Source of the DNA: Strigamia acuminata
Lineage: Eukaryota; Arthropoda; Chilopoda; Geophilomorpha; Linotaeniidae
DNA: 64,000 nucleotides
Assembly: GCA_949358305.1 (NCBI GenBank)
Contig: CASHSZ010000053.1
Span: 156,001-220,000, forward strand
Direction: 5' to 3'
Part shown: one piece after another, positions 11,266-22,061 of the stretch
How positions within the stretch are numbered: the stretch's first letter is position 1
Layout of the letters: every line of letters begins with the position of its first letter
Notes under the pieces: generated by a model
What the model saw: the letters and a program-made list of their open reading frames with translations, nothing else
Told to the model about the DNA's origin: nothing
The model's database searches: none
Made by a program: the position numbers and the translations under genes

Positions 11266-11410
11266 GGCCCGCCGCTCGGTCGAGCGGCGCACAGTACCCG
11301 CCGAGCGGCGCGATATTCGATACCCGTCTCTGTAAAAGCAGCCGTGCTTTTTCGGTCTCAGACTGGCCTTCGGGCCGGTCAAAATAATAAATAAATAAGT
11401 CGAGAATGGG
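11266..11410 (+). repeat. Right remainder of the R unit split by K1
   Basis: It resumes the R1 sequence with the GCCGCTCG-GT-CGAGCGGC palindrome and the ACTGGCC-TTCG-GGCCGGT hairpin, then AATAAATAAATA. Confidence 0.85.
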
Positions 11411-12160
11411 CCACCGCCGGCCGGTGGGGCCAATCGTCGCGGGTGGGCGGGGCAGGCAGCCAACCGTCCACCGATCGATCGATCGATTGATTGATCGACC
11501 GACCAATCAATCGGTTTTCAGATTTCGGGTTTTCACGGGTCCCAGGTTTTTCAGGTTTTTCAGATTTTTCAGATTTTTCAGATTTCAGATTTCAGATTTC
11601 AGATTTCAGATTTCACATCGAATAATGTACGGAGTCTCTTCGGTGCCATTCTCATTTTGACCGTTAAGGACAGACAGACTGCTCCTCGACCAGGACCGAC
11701 TAATGCGACAACTAGACCCGTCGCTCGTCGCGCGAGCCCGCCTCATTTTTTTCGCTCGTTTATTCACGCTTAGTTTTAAGAAAAATTTTCAAATTTTACA
11801 AATGTACACGAATAAAAAGACCGTTTACTTTTCGCTCCAATTGTTTATTCTTTATACGCCTTTACAACTCTTACGAGAAGATAAATAGAAAACGAGAAAA
11901 TATAATCGATCGACCACGCCGTCGGCGCCTAACCCGAACCCGTAGTCCCCGCTTCGTTCTTCTCCTCCCCCGTCCACGGGACGGGCCGAACACCGAACAC
12001 CGAGCGCCGAGCGCTGCGCGGGCACCTGGTGGCGCAACCGGGCAACATGACGCGGCACGATTCAAAACGCCGATCGTTTATTCGTTTCATTTTATTTTGT
12101 TTCGTTTCGTTTCATTTTATTGTTTCACTTTGTTTTATTTTGTTTCATTTTTTCTTTTTA
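11411..12160. other. Intergenic, low-complexity, no gene seen
   Basis: It contains GATT/GATC microsatellites (11475-11510), a degenerate TTTCAGAT tract (11550-11615) and TTTTATTT-like repeats. I found no convincing exon. Confidence 0.5.
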
Positions 12161-12164
12161 ATTC

Positions 12165-12290
12165 GCATCGCCGAGCGTCGCGTCGCAGCGCCGTGACATC
12201 GAGGTGAACAGCGGATCAAGCTTTTCCCCGCCATTGTTGTGCCCTTCTCCTTCTTTGCGACGCACACGCGTACATATATCGGTTCATTGG
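12165..12290 (+). promoter_or_regulatory. Upstream block of gene A shared with the thymidine kinase gene
   Basis: The segment beginning CCGAGCGTCGCGTCG and ending with GGTTCATTGG matches, in the same order, the block at 53510-53620 upstream of the thymidine kinase: CCGAG(C/T)GTCGCGTCG, AAGCTTT(T)CC, a TTTGC-GCAC stretch, and ATTGG/GGTTCATT words. It lies about 350-475 bp before the gene A start codon. ATTGG is an inverted CCAAT box. It may be a shared promoter or a dispersed repeat. Confidence 0.4.
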
Positions 12291-12639
12291 ACTCCGTAGA
12301 GTGGGAAAAACAAACAAACAAACAAACAAAAAAAAAACGAACAAACGAGTAAGTAAGGCTATCCAATCGCATTATTTCTTAAAAAAAAAAACAAACAAAC
12401 GAGAGAAGAAACGGAGCGGGCGAATAAAAACGGCGTGCCATGCGGGACAGCGTGCGTGAGCACAGAGGAGGGGGGAAACCCCGTCGATATCAAACGACTA
12501 GATTCAACGTTGGTTTTGTGGTTACTACTCGCGGCGCTATTATTTGTCCGTCCGTTCGTCCGTTAATCGGTCTAATGAATTAACCAATTAATTGATTAAA
12601 CGACCAATTCGTTTATAAGTAGGCGATTGATTGACGAAA

Positions 12640-14957
12640 ATGGACGACGAGCAACGAGGAGTGGGCGAAGAACGGACGGGAGTGAACCCCGAGGGCGGAG
12701 GTGTCACGGAGACCCACGCGGAAACGGGCGCCGAGGAGGTGGTGCACGTTTTGTCGTCGCCGTACGGAACAGCGGGAACCGAGAGCGCGGACCCGGGCGC
12801 CAGCCAGTCGTTTCCGAGCACGTTGTCCGGATTGGAAGGTGTGCGCAAACCCCGTCCAATGTAAGTACCACGGCGCGACCGGGTTCGTGCGGGATACCAT
12901 TTACATTCGTTTTCGTTTTTCGATAGACGACTCGGCAGCGACAGCGACAACGACGACGACAACGACAATGGCAATGGCAACAACGGCGGTGGCGGCGACA
13001 ACGGCAACGGCGGCAACGAAGCCAACGACGGCAACAGCGGCGGTGACGGGGCAACGGGGCGCGAGGTCGAAGCCATGCAAGCCAAGATCAACACCCTGGA
13101 AGTTGAACTGGAAGAATTGAGGTCGAACCTCGCCAACCACGGCGAAAGACTGGGGGCTCTCGAGGCGATGCTCCCAGTCCCTCCCAGCGGGTCGCAGTCG
13201 CAACAAACAGACTTTGGCTCTTACGACTCTGCGAAGGTGAGCAGCGGCGCCCGCCCGTGTCGTCGATTCGCTCGTTTTTTTTTTTTCTTCTTCTTCTTCT
13301 TCTTCTTCGTTCAGGACAAGCCCGTTCACAGCAGGGCGGGGATGTGTTGGCTGTGCCGCAGGAAACGCGCGAACTACGCCTACGACGACGGCGACGACGA
13401 CGACGGCGGCGACGGCGACGACGACGACGATGGCGGCGGATGGAAACCGGCTGGCCCACTCAGGGACATTGGCGATCACTGGCGGAGTGTGCACACCGTG
13501 GCCAAAGACTTTGAGGCGGCCAGGAAATTGCTGCGCGGCCACATCGGCACATTCGACGGCTTTTGCCAGGTACGTATGTGTTTCCTCGCGCGGTCGCTCG
13601 GTGTCGTCGCTGAACAAATCGTATGTTTTTTTTTTTTTTTTGTTTTTTTACCCGACAGGAACTGTTTTCGACGACGGAGCACGCGTCCGACTGCCCTTTG
13701 TGCGACACGCAGCCGGATGACCTGAGGCAACATCTTTGGACGAAACATAAATTTTACGTACCGACCGCGACGATAAGGTCGAGCATCGACCAAAGGGGAT
13801 GCGGCGAACCGAAACTACCGGTGCCGAAACGCCCGGCGCCGCAACGTGTCCCGGATCAACCGAAACGACGAAAGGGCGAGGCAGAAAAGAAGGTGAAAGA
13901 AAAACGTTTCGGTTTATTCGCTCGTTCACTGATTATTTTAATTTTTTATTCACTCACTCTCTATATCTCTCTCTCTCTCTCTCTCTCCCAGTAGAACAAA
14001 GCAACTTGGACCTGATGAAGGAAGGGTACACGAAGTGGATGTCGAACGTGCGTGACTGACTCGCGTCGAGGACTCGATCGAATTGACTCGTTCGTTTTCT
14101 TTTTCAGGAAGCCATCGACATGGTGCAACAACGCCCGGTGCTGGATCTCCTCTTCGGAAAGGACAAAGTCAGGGGCTTGTTTTCCATGCCCGCTTCTTTC
14201 CCTTCCCCGCGTCCCTCTCCTCTCGCTGGTACCTTTCGCATTGCCCCCGCTGCTGCAACTGCTCTTCGCACCGCCGAGCAACACGCCAAATCTGCCGCCG
14301 AGCAACGCGCCAAATCCGCCGCCGAGCAACGCGCCAAATCCGCCGCCGAGCAACGCGCCAAATCCGCCGCCGAGCAACGCGCCAAATTCGCCGCCGAGCA
14401 ACGCGCCAAATCCGCCGCCGAGCAACGCGCCAAATCCGCCGCCGAGCAACGCGCCAAATCCGCCGCCGAGCAACGCGCCAAATCCGCCGCCGAGCAACGC
14501 GCCAAATCCGCCGCCGAGCAACGCGCCAAATCCGCCGCCGAGCAACGTGCCAAACCCACCACCGAGCAACGCGCCAAATCTACTGTTGTTGCCGCTAAAC
14601 ACGCCGGATCCATTAAACGTGCAGACGACAATAGCAACAGCAGCAGCAGCAGCAGCAGCAGCGGCGGCGACGACGACGGCGCCGAGGACAGTGGTGCCGA
14701 CCTCTTCACCAGCGCCCGCCCCGATCGTGGTGCCGGTGCCGGTGCCACCAGCAAGTCCCGAGAATACGACGTCGACCTCTCGCGCGATCCCATCACCGTA
14801 CGCGGCTTCACTTTCGTGCGTAGTCGGGTACCCGGCATCCCGCTCGTCCGCGACGACGACGATGATGAGGAACGCGCTCGCCGCGAAGTCCGCAAAAAGA
14901 ACCGCGCGAAGGTAGAGTGCGAAGGCCAAATGATCCGCGCACAGAGTCGCGAGATAC
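12640..14957 (+). CDS. Gene A, 5' part: paired zinc-finger protein (exons 1 to part of 6)
   Basis: Exons inferred from GT-AG sites that keep frame: 12640-12860, 12927-13236, 13315-13569, 13659-13911 (or 13892), 13992-14047, and 14108 onward. Exon 2 encodes an aspartate/asparagine/glycine-rich stretch and a short coiled coil (NTLEVELEELRSNL). Exons 3-4 encode two zinc-finger-like sites, C-W-L-C with H-W-R-S-V-H, then CPLCDTQPDDLRQHLWTKH; genes B and G share this pair. Exon 6 contains 13 copies of an 8-residue repeat (AAEQRAKS) from a 24-bp minisatellite. The phase at the exon 4/5 junction works only with a weak donor (TTCG-GTTTAT); the better donor shifts frame. K2 interrupts exon 6 after the C of a CAG codon, and the frame continues at 22067. 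The uninterrupted protein would be about 960 residues. Nuclear role unknown. Confidence 0.6.
14274..14583 (+). repeat. Coding 24-bp minisatellite (about 13 copies)
   Basis: The unit GCCGAGCAACGCGCCAAATC plus four bases repeats about 13 times with few substitutions. It lies inside exon 6 of gene A and its length is a multiple of three, so copy-number change keeps the frame. Confidence 0.95.
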
Positions 14958-15503
14958 TGTTGGTCTACGGACCGTGTTTGTAGTCGATGTAAGACAGATT
15001 CGGCTTGTATTATCATTTTACCGGTGTATTTCTCAATTATTGCTTATTTACCGATCTTTTAAGTTGTTTATCATATTTTTGGTCATTTAGTCATTGTTTA
15101 TGTATTTTAGCATGAGGCACCATGCATTTGTTAGTTTTGGAAGTTACTTTGACTATTTTCCTAATTTGCAATGTTGTATTGCGACACAAGGTGTCGCTAC
15201 TCACTCTCTCTCGAATCCAAGATGGCGCTGCACACGGAGTTGCTTGCCCATCCTTTTTCCCAACCTGATTTGGACCACTATGTAAGATATTTTGTTTATA
15301 TTAAATCATTTTATTATTTGTATATGCTATTTGCATCATTCCACGGCATATAAGTGCTTGTGCACGGCCGTATCTTGCTCGAAACGTTTTCGGCGCGAGT
15401 ATTCTGCGCGCGAGAATTTGCGAGCACTCTGCGAGTCGGGTTCCGACTCTGTTTTCGATTTTTCGCTCGTAATTCCGAGCTAATTTCCTCCTCCTCTGCT
15501 ACA
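14958..15503 (+). repeat. 5' LTR of K2
   Basis: It runs from TGTTGGTCTACGG to CTCTGCTACA. It holds a GACACAAGGTGTC palindrome, an AAGATGGCGCTGCACACGG site and a CATATAAG box near 15347. The CCTCTGCTAC at its end resembles the tRNA 3' end. Confidence 0.95.
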
Positions 15504-16402
15504 ATTGGTAGCAGAGGATGGTTGCTATCCTCTGTTAGCACGCTTTCCACTAATTTTTGCCAAGAAATTCGCGATTTTCGCGATTCGCGGCAAATTTTTG
15601 CCTATTTTCAGATTCCGACGTCGATTTCCGCCGATTTTCGTCCTTTTCGTTTTCGTAACGTCTTCGAGACGTTCATTCGACGTTCTACCGACGTTCTCCT
15701 GTCTAACTTTGCCGAAAATTACGCGGGTTACGCGAATTTTCCGGCAAATCTTTATATTTTCAGATTTAACGCTGATTTCGCCGAGATTCCGACTCGTCAC
15801 CGCCGACGAGGCGTGTTATCATCTAGAAACGGGCAAAACCCGCTGTATTCACCCCGGTGTGTCTACAGTATCGTCGATTTATTTATCTTTCGACGATTTT
15901 TGGATTTTTCCTCGATTTATTCGGGTCGAATGCGCTTTTCAGCCGCTTTTTCGAGAAAAGCGAGCAAACCCGTGTTTTCTACACGACGGTGTGGTGACCA
16001 GCCCACACAGAATCTCCATTTCGCCTTCTTTATTTTTCAGGGTCGTATTATTATTATTGTTAGATTTAAGGGGGATTTTGGTGTGGGACATTTAGTATCC
16101 TCGGCGCCCTTCGCTCGAATCCGGGCAAGCGTCGTTGTATTCCCCGATAGTGCTTGTCGTGGTACAAGTGAGGTTTCCCGCGGTTCCAGGCAACCGGTCG
16201 GACCCTCTCAGACTGGCTATCGGGGGTTTTTTGATTTCTTCAGAAGGAATCGCCCCATTTACGGTTTCCGCTTTGAACCACGAGGGAGGTGTGTGTGTGT
16301 TGTGAAGTGCATCGTGTTCGTCAGTGCTCCGAATTTAGTGCGCCAATACCACTCTCGTCGCTTCTGTGATTTTTCGCGTTCTGTCTCGCCTTGGCTGCTA
16401 TC
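15504..16402 (+). other. Untranslated leader of K2
   Basis: It starts with the tRNA-Met primer site (TTGGTAGCAGAGGATGG at 15505-15521) and runs about 900 bp to the gag start. Open frames here lack domain signals. Most of this stretch is absent from K1. Confidence 0.7.
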
Positions 16403-19400
16403 ATGCAAAAAGTCAGTGATCCGACCAGCGGCAGAGTTCCCGTACTCGCTGTAGGGAATTACGACTCGTGGCAGAGGAGCATGCGAATGCTCCTCAAAGC
16501 AGAAGGATTGTGGCACCACGTGACGGAAACCGAGGAAGTTGAATACCTAAAAACCGCATCGGAAAAGGAGAAAGTCAAATATCAGCGCAAGAAAGACAAG
16601 GCTCTCGGCCTCATTTACTGTTTTGTCTCCGAGGCAAAGAAGTCGGCCCTTGATAATTGCGATACACCTAAACAATCTTGGGATAAGTTGGCGCAGATCT
16701 ACGCTCCCAGCTCCCGCGCGCGCCAAGCCGCGATGCGCTGGGATTTCCTCGCTCTCCGACTTGGCCCGAACGAGGAAATGGCTGATTTCATCGCCCGCGT
16801 CGATTACCACGCCAGCCAACTTAAGTCGGTGGGTGAACCAGTCTCAGATGTTCACCATTCGTATCAGTACTTACACCGCCTTCCGCCCGAGTATTCGCAA
16901 GCATCGTTTGCCATATACCATTGGCCAGATGACCAGTTCATACCGGATAAAGTGTCCGAACAGCTTCTCTCCGAGTATATGCGCCTCAAATCAATCCATA
17001 CGAACAATTCTCAGTCAGCATCGGCGCATACTTCCAACACTGGTCAATCTCGACGGAATCAATCCCGACCTCCGCGTGATATTTCGACGGTTCGATGTTT
17101 TAATTGTCAAGAACTCGGACATTACGCCAACAAGTGCCCTCATCAGAAAGGCGATGGTCAGAACCGCCAGGCACCCGCTGCGCAAGTCCAACGCTCCTCT
17201 CGCAGTAAGAGCCGTCGCAGTAACAAGAACGCGTCGAAGCCGGAGGATCCCAAGCCACGGGGCAGTTCCAGGCCACGACGAGATGCAAATTTCTTCGTCA
17301 ATTGTCCCCAGATCATCGAGCGTCCTATTGCACATTTTATGCAGTCAAATGAGTGGATCATTGACTGCGGGGCCACCGACCACATTTCTCATATTCGATC
17401 GTGGTTTTCGGACTTTGAACAAATTACGCCATTCGACATCGAACTCGGACAGGGCAAGTCCAAAGTAACCGGACGTGGTAACGTGCGACTTCAGACCTCG
17501 ATTGACAACTGTGACTGTTTTGTGACTCTACACAATGTCTTATTTGCACCGAACTTTGAGGCGAATCTTGTCTCCGTGAGCAAAATCGACAGAAACAAAT
17601 TCCACATTGATATATATGACGGGGAGGTTAATGTCTATCAATCCGACATTCGCTCATCAGTTCTCCGGGCGAAGGAAAAGGCTGGATTATATTACGTGGA
17701 TGGACTTTGTGTGACCCCCGCTATTGCGACAACGGTTTCGCCGACTCTTCAGCCTGCATCAACAACTCCAGTCAAGATGCTGGTCACTTCTGAGGTTGAT
17801 TTCGAGCCAATTCCGAAACCGAAAAAGAAGTCAAAGACAAAAACTGAGCACATGACGGATTTTCGTATCGAGTTGCCATCTTTGGACGTCGTGAACGAAA
17901 TTCCGACCCCAACTCCTACTAATCCGTTATCGAACCTAAGTCCTACCCAAGCTCAACTCCCTCCTTCCGTCCCATCCCATTCCGACGTCATTCAGTCAAT
18001 CCCGACGTCATCCATCCCTAAAACGAGTTCTCCACCTAAAAAGGAGACGGTTGCTGCTGCGGCATCAAGAAAAGACGCAACTGGACTGTGGCATAGTCGT
18101 CTTGGCCACCTCCACACCAAGTCAATGCGTCTTCTGGCAACCAATGATCAGGTCTACGGGATGGAACCGGCTGAAGTGTCCAAGGAGTTGGCATGCAACG
18201 ACTGTCGACTTGCAAAGTCAATCCGTAAATCACACAAGCCGGATTTAAACCCAATTTCAACCAAAGCACTGGACCTTCTCCACATGGATGTCTGGGGACC
18301 ATCAGAAACCACATCCATTGGGGGAGCTCGTTTCGTATTCACGATAATTGACGACGCCACGCGATATTGTTGGATAACACCGATGGCACAAAAATCTCAA
18401 GTCTTCGGCATATTCAAGGATTTCGTCACCCGTATCGAATGCGTTGCAAGTACTCGTGTGAAGGCTATCCGTTCTGACCGTGGTGGAGAGTTCATGTCGA
18501 ATGAATTCCTCGACTACCTTCGAGAGAAGGGCATCGAAGGTCAGCGTACCAACCCTAATTCACCCGCTATGAATGGAACGGCCGAACGAATCAACCGGAC
18601 AATGGCCGAAAACGTGAGAGCTGTGTTAAACGAGACCAAACTCCCGGATGCGTTGTGGGCCGAATTGGCTGTGACATTCGCCTACATTAAAAACCGCTCT
18701 CCACATTCTCGTTTAAACAATCAGGTTCCTTATATCCTGTGGCGACAGCGAGCCCTTTCATTGCGGCATCTACGACGAATAGGATCAAAATGTTGGGTGC
18801 ATTTTACCGCACCGGGACGCAAGAAGCTCCAAATGCGTGCCTGGGAGGGCTATGTTGTCGGATACGCAGTCGGAACGAGAGGATATCGCATTTGGAACCC
18901 ATTGGATGATAAAATTACCGAATCATGTCATGTCAGGATCGACGAAAGGATATCGTATCGCCGGTCTATTCGAAATGGCAACGGGAATCACCAATCTACG
19001 TTTGAATTCCCGGTTGAAAACGTTCAAAACTTCCCACAATCGACTGTATCGTTTGATGAAAACATCCAGTATCTTGACTGGCCAAAGGGATCGGACTCAG
19101 AGGATGAACACTCGTCGTCAGACGATGAGCCTGAGATGCCTCCGCTGGAAGAAAGTTCGAGCTCAGCCGCATCCGCTCAATTTATGACACCTGAGCGACA
19201 ACTTCTTGAGGCGTGTGCTTTGAGATTGCCAAGCTCCGATAGTAATCTGGGTGATGACACGGATCGTGACGTTGATGATATAGACGAAGTTTCCCTTGTG
19301 CCTATGTCTACCTATACTTCTCCTCATGTGTCACCTCAAACTTCACCGCAAACCTCGCCCCCGTTATCCCAACCGGGCTCTCCGAGCAGATTTGTGACTA

Positions 19401-21313
19401 CGCGAAGAACAATGGGTACTTCTGTTCTTCAACACACAATTCCAGTCTTTGGTGCAGGACCCATGTCTCCAGCTCCACTTCATGGTATCGAGGTATTACC
19501 AACCACTGCCAGACAGACAGCTTTTATGTGGAGATATATCGGAGGGGATTCGCCGTGTGCTGGTTGGAAACGTGAAGAGCATCTCAGAAAGGATCAGAGA
19601 CCCGGGAAAATTGACACCGACGTTTATTATTTCCCGGAACCGGATGTGCGACTGCGTTCCCGTAAAGACGTCGAAAAATATTGTCAGTTTAATCACATCG
19701 AGTACGATCCGGAGCTCTTCTTCTTTGGCAACATTGAATACACTTTGCCAACGATTCCTGGCCGACATGTGGCTCATCTCTGCCGAACCGAACCCGCATC
19801 TTTCGCCGAAATTCCGAAATTCGACGATGCTCCGAAATGGAGAGAAGCAATCGCAGAGGAACTCGGAACTTTTGAAGAGCGAGAGGTTTATGTTGAAGTA
19901 CCGAGGCCGCCAGACACGACGATCCTCGGGTGCAAGTGGATCTTCAAGTTGAAATCTGACGCCGCTGGCAAGATTACTCGTTACCGCGCCCGCCTTGTTG
20001 CTCAAGGCTTCCGACAAACTCTCGGCGTCGACTACGATGAGGTTTTCAGCCCCGTAGTGAACTTTGTGCTCATTCGGATGTTCTTTTGTTTGCTCGTCGT
20101 TCTCCGAGGTTGGAAAGACGCGCACCTCGACGTGAAGTGCGCTTACCTTTACGGTGAGCTCGAGCATAAGGTGTACATGCGCATCCCGGCTGGGGCAACC
20201 TGTACAAATCCGAACAACGTCTGGCTACTCATAAAATCCCTTTACGGTCTGCACCAGTCGGGAAGACAGTGGTTTGAAAAGCTCGACGAAACGCTTCGAT
20301 CTCTCGGATTCCGCAAACTTCCTGGCTGCAATTGCGTGTACATGTTTGGATCTTCGGCGCTAATGTTAGTCTACGTGGACGATATCGTTCTATTCTACGC
20401 AACTGACTCCGTTCTCGACCGTCTCATCACTCTGATTAGCACCAAGTTTCAGATTGTTAATCTGGGACCCATCACGAAACTACTCGGGGTTGAGTTCATT
20501 CGTGACGCTGGCAAAACATTCATCAGCCAGCGAACGTACATCGCAAAAATCATAAAGAAGTTCGGCACCGTTATTAATAACCTCGTCAAGGTTCCAGTCA
20601 CTCCGGGGACCATGCTCACAAAAGGACCGACAGAAAACCTAATCGATTTCCCATATCGATCCCTTATTGGATCTCTGTTATTTTTGGCCTCTCGAACTCG
20701 CCCCGACATCCTGTACTCGGTGATATTCCTTTCACAATTCAACACCTGTTATACGCAAGCTCACATCAAGGCTTTGTTTCAAGTGCTGCAGTACGTGTCT
20801 AACACAGCGGACTACTGCATTGAACTATCGGGATGTTCGACTGGACTTTTGTGGGCATACACCGACGCGTCGTGGGCATCGGACACCGCTACTTCACTCA
20901 GCTTCGGAGGATACATTTGTTATATCGGGAACACGCCAATTGGGTGGTCTTGCCGCAAGCAAACCACAGTCGCCTGTTCGACTATGGAGGCCGAATTTCT
21001 TGCCCTAGTCGACACGGTCAAGGAGCTTTATTGGCTGCATCATGTATACTCCGAATGTTCGATACTCGACCGCGTTCCACGACCCGTCATCTACTCCGAC
21101 GCACTTGCCGCTATCCAATTCACCGCGAATGACGTCGAGAACAGTAAGACGAAGCACATTCGCGTTAAGTTCCATTGGCTGCGGGAGTGGTATTCGGCGG
21201 GACGTTTCGAGCTCAGAAAAGTGCCCGGCGATCTTAACGTCGCCGATATATTTACAAAATGGCTCGGCTCGGAACGACTTCGATCACTCATCTCGCGAAT
21301 CTTCCGACTCTAA
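16403..21313 (+). CDS. gag-pol: K2 copia Gag-Pol polyprotein, intact
   Basis: The single 1636-codon frame starts at the ATG at 16403, the first in-frame ATG. Domains in order: Gag capsid region of the copia/UBN2 type (residues about 10-200, including GNYDSWQRSMRMLL), zinc knuckle CFNCQELGHYANKC near 231, aspartic protease DCGATDH near 321, integrase zinc site (H-H-C-C, 560-600) and DDE core (D near 628, D near 692 in RSDRGGEF, E near 725 in GTAERINRT), reverse transcriptase with YVDD near 1325, and RNase H (TDASWASD near 1486, STMEAEF). Gag and Pol share one frame, as in copia. The protein would assemble particles, reverse-transcribe and integrate. I see no stop or frameshift, so the copy looks capable of activity. 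Confidence 0.95.
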   Translation: MQKVSDPTSGRVPVLAVGNYDSWQRSMRMLLKAEGLWHHVTETEEVEYLKTASEKEKVKYQRKKDKALGLIYCFVSEAKKSALDNCDTPKQSWDKLAQIYAPSSRARQAAMRWDFLALRLGPNEEMADFIARVDYHASQLKSVGEPVSDVHHSYQYLHRLPPEYSQASFAIYHWPDDQFIPDKVSEQLLSEYMRLKSIHTNNSQSASAHTSNTGQSRRNQSRPPRDISTVRCFNCQELGHYANKCPHQKGDGQNRQAPAAQVQRSSRSKSRRSNKNASKPEDPKPRGSSRPRRDANFFVNCPQIIERPIAHFMQSNEWIIDCGATDHISHIRSWFSDFEQITPFDIELGQGKSKVTGRGNVRLQTSIDNCDCFVTLHNVLFAPNFEANLVSVSKIDRNKFHIDIYDGEVNVYQSDIRSSVLRAKEKAGLYYVDGLCVTPAIATTVSPTLQPASTTPVKMLVTSEVDFEPIPKPKKKSKTKTEHMTDFRIELPSLDVVNEIPTPTPTNPLSNLSPTQAQLPPSVPSHSDVIQSIPTSSIPKTSSPPKKETVAAAASRKDATGLWHSRLGHLHTKSMRLLATNDQVYGMEPAEVSKELACNDCRLAKSIRKSHKPDLNPISTKALDLLHMDVWGPSETTSIGGARFVFTIIDDATRYCWITPMAQKSQVFGIFKDFVTRIECVASTRVKAIRSDRGGEFMSNEFLDYLREKGIEGQRTNPNSPAMNGTAERINRTMAENVRAVLNETKLPDALWAELAVTFAYIKNRSPHSRLNNQVPYILWRQRALSLRHLRRIGSKCWVHFTAPGRKKLQMRAWEGYVVGYAVGTRGYRIWNPLDDKITESCHVRIDERISYRRSIRNGNGNHQSTFEFPVENVQNFPQSTVSFDENIQYLDWPKGSDSEDEHSSSDDEPEMPPLEESSSSAASAQFMTPERQLLEACALRLPSSDSNLGDDTDRDVDDIDEVSLVPMSTYTSPHVSPQTSPQTSPPLSQPGSPSRFVTTRRTMGTSVLQHTIPVFGAGPMSPAPLHGIEVLPTTARQTAFMWRYIGGDSPCAGWKREEHLRKDQRPGKIDTDVYYFPEPDVRLRSRKDVEKYCQFNHIEYDPELFFFGNIEYTLPTIPGRHVAHLCRTEPASFAEIPKFDDAPKWREAIAEELGTFEEREVYVEVPRPPDTTILGCKWIFKLKSDAAGKITRYRARLVAQGFRQTLGVDYDEVFSPVVNFVLIRMFFCLLVVLRGWKDAHLDVKCAYLYGELEHKVYMRIPAGATCTNPNNVWLLIKSLYGLHQSGRQWFEKLDETLRSLGFRKLPGCNCVYMFGSSALMLVYVDDIVLFYATDSVLDRLITLISTKFQIVNLGPITKLLGVEFIRDAGKTFISQRTYIAKIIKKFGTVINNLVKVPVTPGTMLTKGPTENLIDFPYRSLIGSLLFLASRTRPDILYSVIFLSQFNTCYTQAHIKALFQVLQYVSNTADYCIELSGCSTGLLWAYTDASWASDTATSLSFGGYICYIGNTPIGWSCRKQTTVACSTMEAEFLALVDTVKELYWLHHVYSECSILDRVPRPVIYSDALAAIQFTANDVENSKTKHIRVKFHWLREWYSAGRFELRKVPGDLNVADIFTKWLGSERLRSLISRIFRL

Positions 21314-21515
21314 AATTATCGACATTCCTAATTTATTTGCCCGACATCGAGGATCATCGAGCTCCAGTGGGAATATTCGGGCTTCCGTAGAGTTCTTCAA
21401 TGACAGTACCCGGCTCGGTGATTCGAACTTTATTGTTTATATTTTCTCGTAACACACTGTAATTCCAGTACCCGTTCTGTATTTCCCCGAACCTATTTAC
21501 ATCGAAGGGGGGATT

Positions 21516-22061
21516 TGTTGGTCTACGGACCGTGTTTGTAGTCGATGTAAGACAGATTCGGCTTGTATTATCATTTTACCGGTGTATTTCTCAATTATTG
21601 CTTATTTACCGATCTTTTAAGTTGTTTATCATATTTTTGGTCATTTAGTCATTGTTTATGTATTTTAGCATGAGGCACCATGCATTTGTTAGTTTTGGAA
21701 GTTACTTTGACTATTTTCCTAATTTGCAATGTTGTATTGCGACACAAGGTGTCGCTACTCACTCTCTCTCGAATCCAAGATGGCGCTGCACACGGAGTTG
21801 CTTGCCCATCCTTTTTCCCAACCTGATTTGGACCACTATGTAAGATATTTTGTTTATATTAAATCATTTTATTATTTGTATATGCTATTTGCATCATTCC
21901 ACGGCATATAAGTGCTTGTGCACGGCCGTATCTTGCTCGAAACGTTTTCGGCGCGAGTATTCTGCGCGCGAGAATTTGCGAGCACTCTGCGAGTCGGGTT
22001 CCGACTCTGTTTTCGATTTTTCGCTCGTAATTCCGAGCTAATTTCCTCCTCCTCTGCTACA
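21516..22061 (+). repeat. 3' LTR of K2
   Basis: This 546-bp LTR matches 14958-15503 and is followed by the GATAC target duplication at 22062-22066. Confidence 0.95.

Larger units (their letters stand above)
14958..22061 (+). mobile_element. Complete young copia LTR retrotransposon K2 inserted in gene A
   Basis: Two 546-bp LTRs (14958-15503, 21516-22061) show no difference that I can find by eye. The target duplication is GATAC (14953-14957 and 22062-22066). The primer-binding site directly after the 5' LTR matches initiator tRNA-Met, and a polypurine tract (GAAGGGGGGATT) precedes the 3' LTR. One long gag-pol frame is intact. Removing the element and one GATAC restores an open exon of gene A, so this is a recent disruption of a host gene. 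Confidence 0.96.

Noticed and set aside
14120-14915. Alternative frames through the gene A minisatellite and SR tract (proline/asparagine or arginine-rich products, both strands)
   Set aside because: The 24-bp unit is open in several frames; only one continues into flanking exons and across the K2 site.
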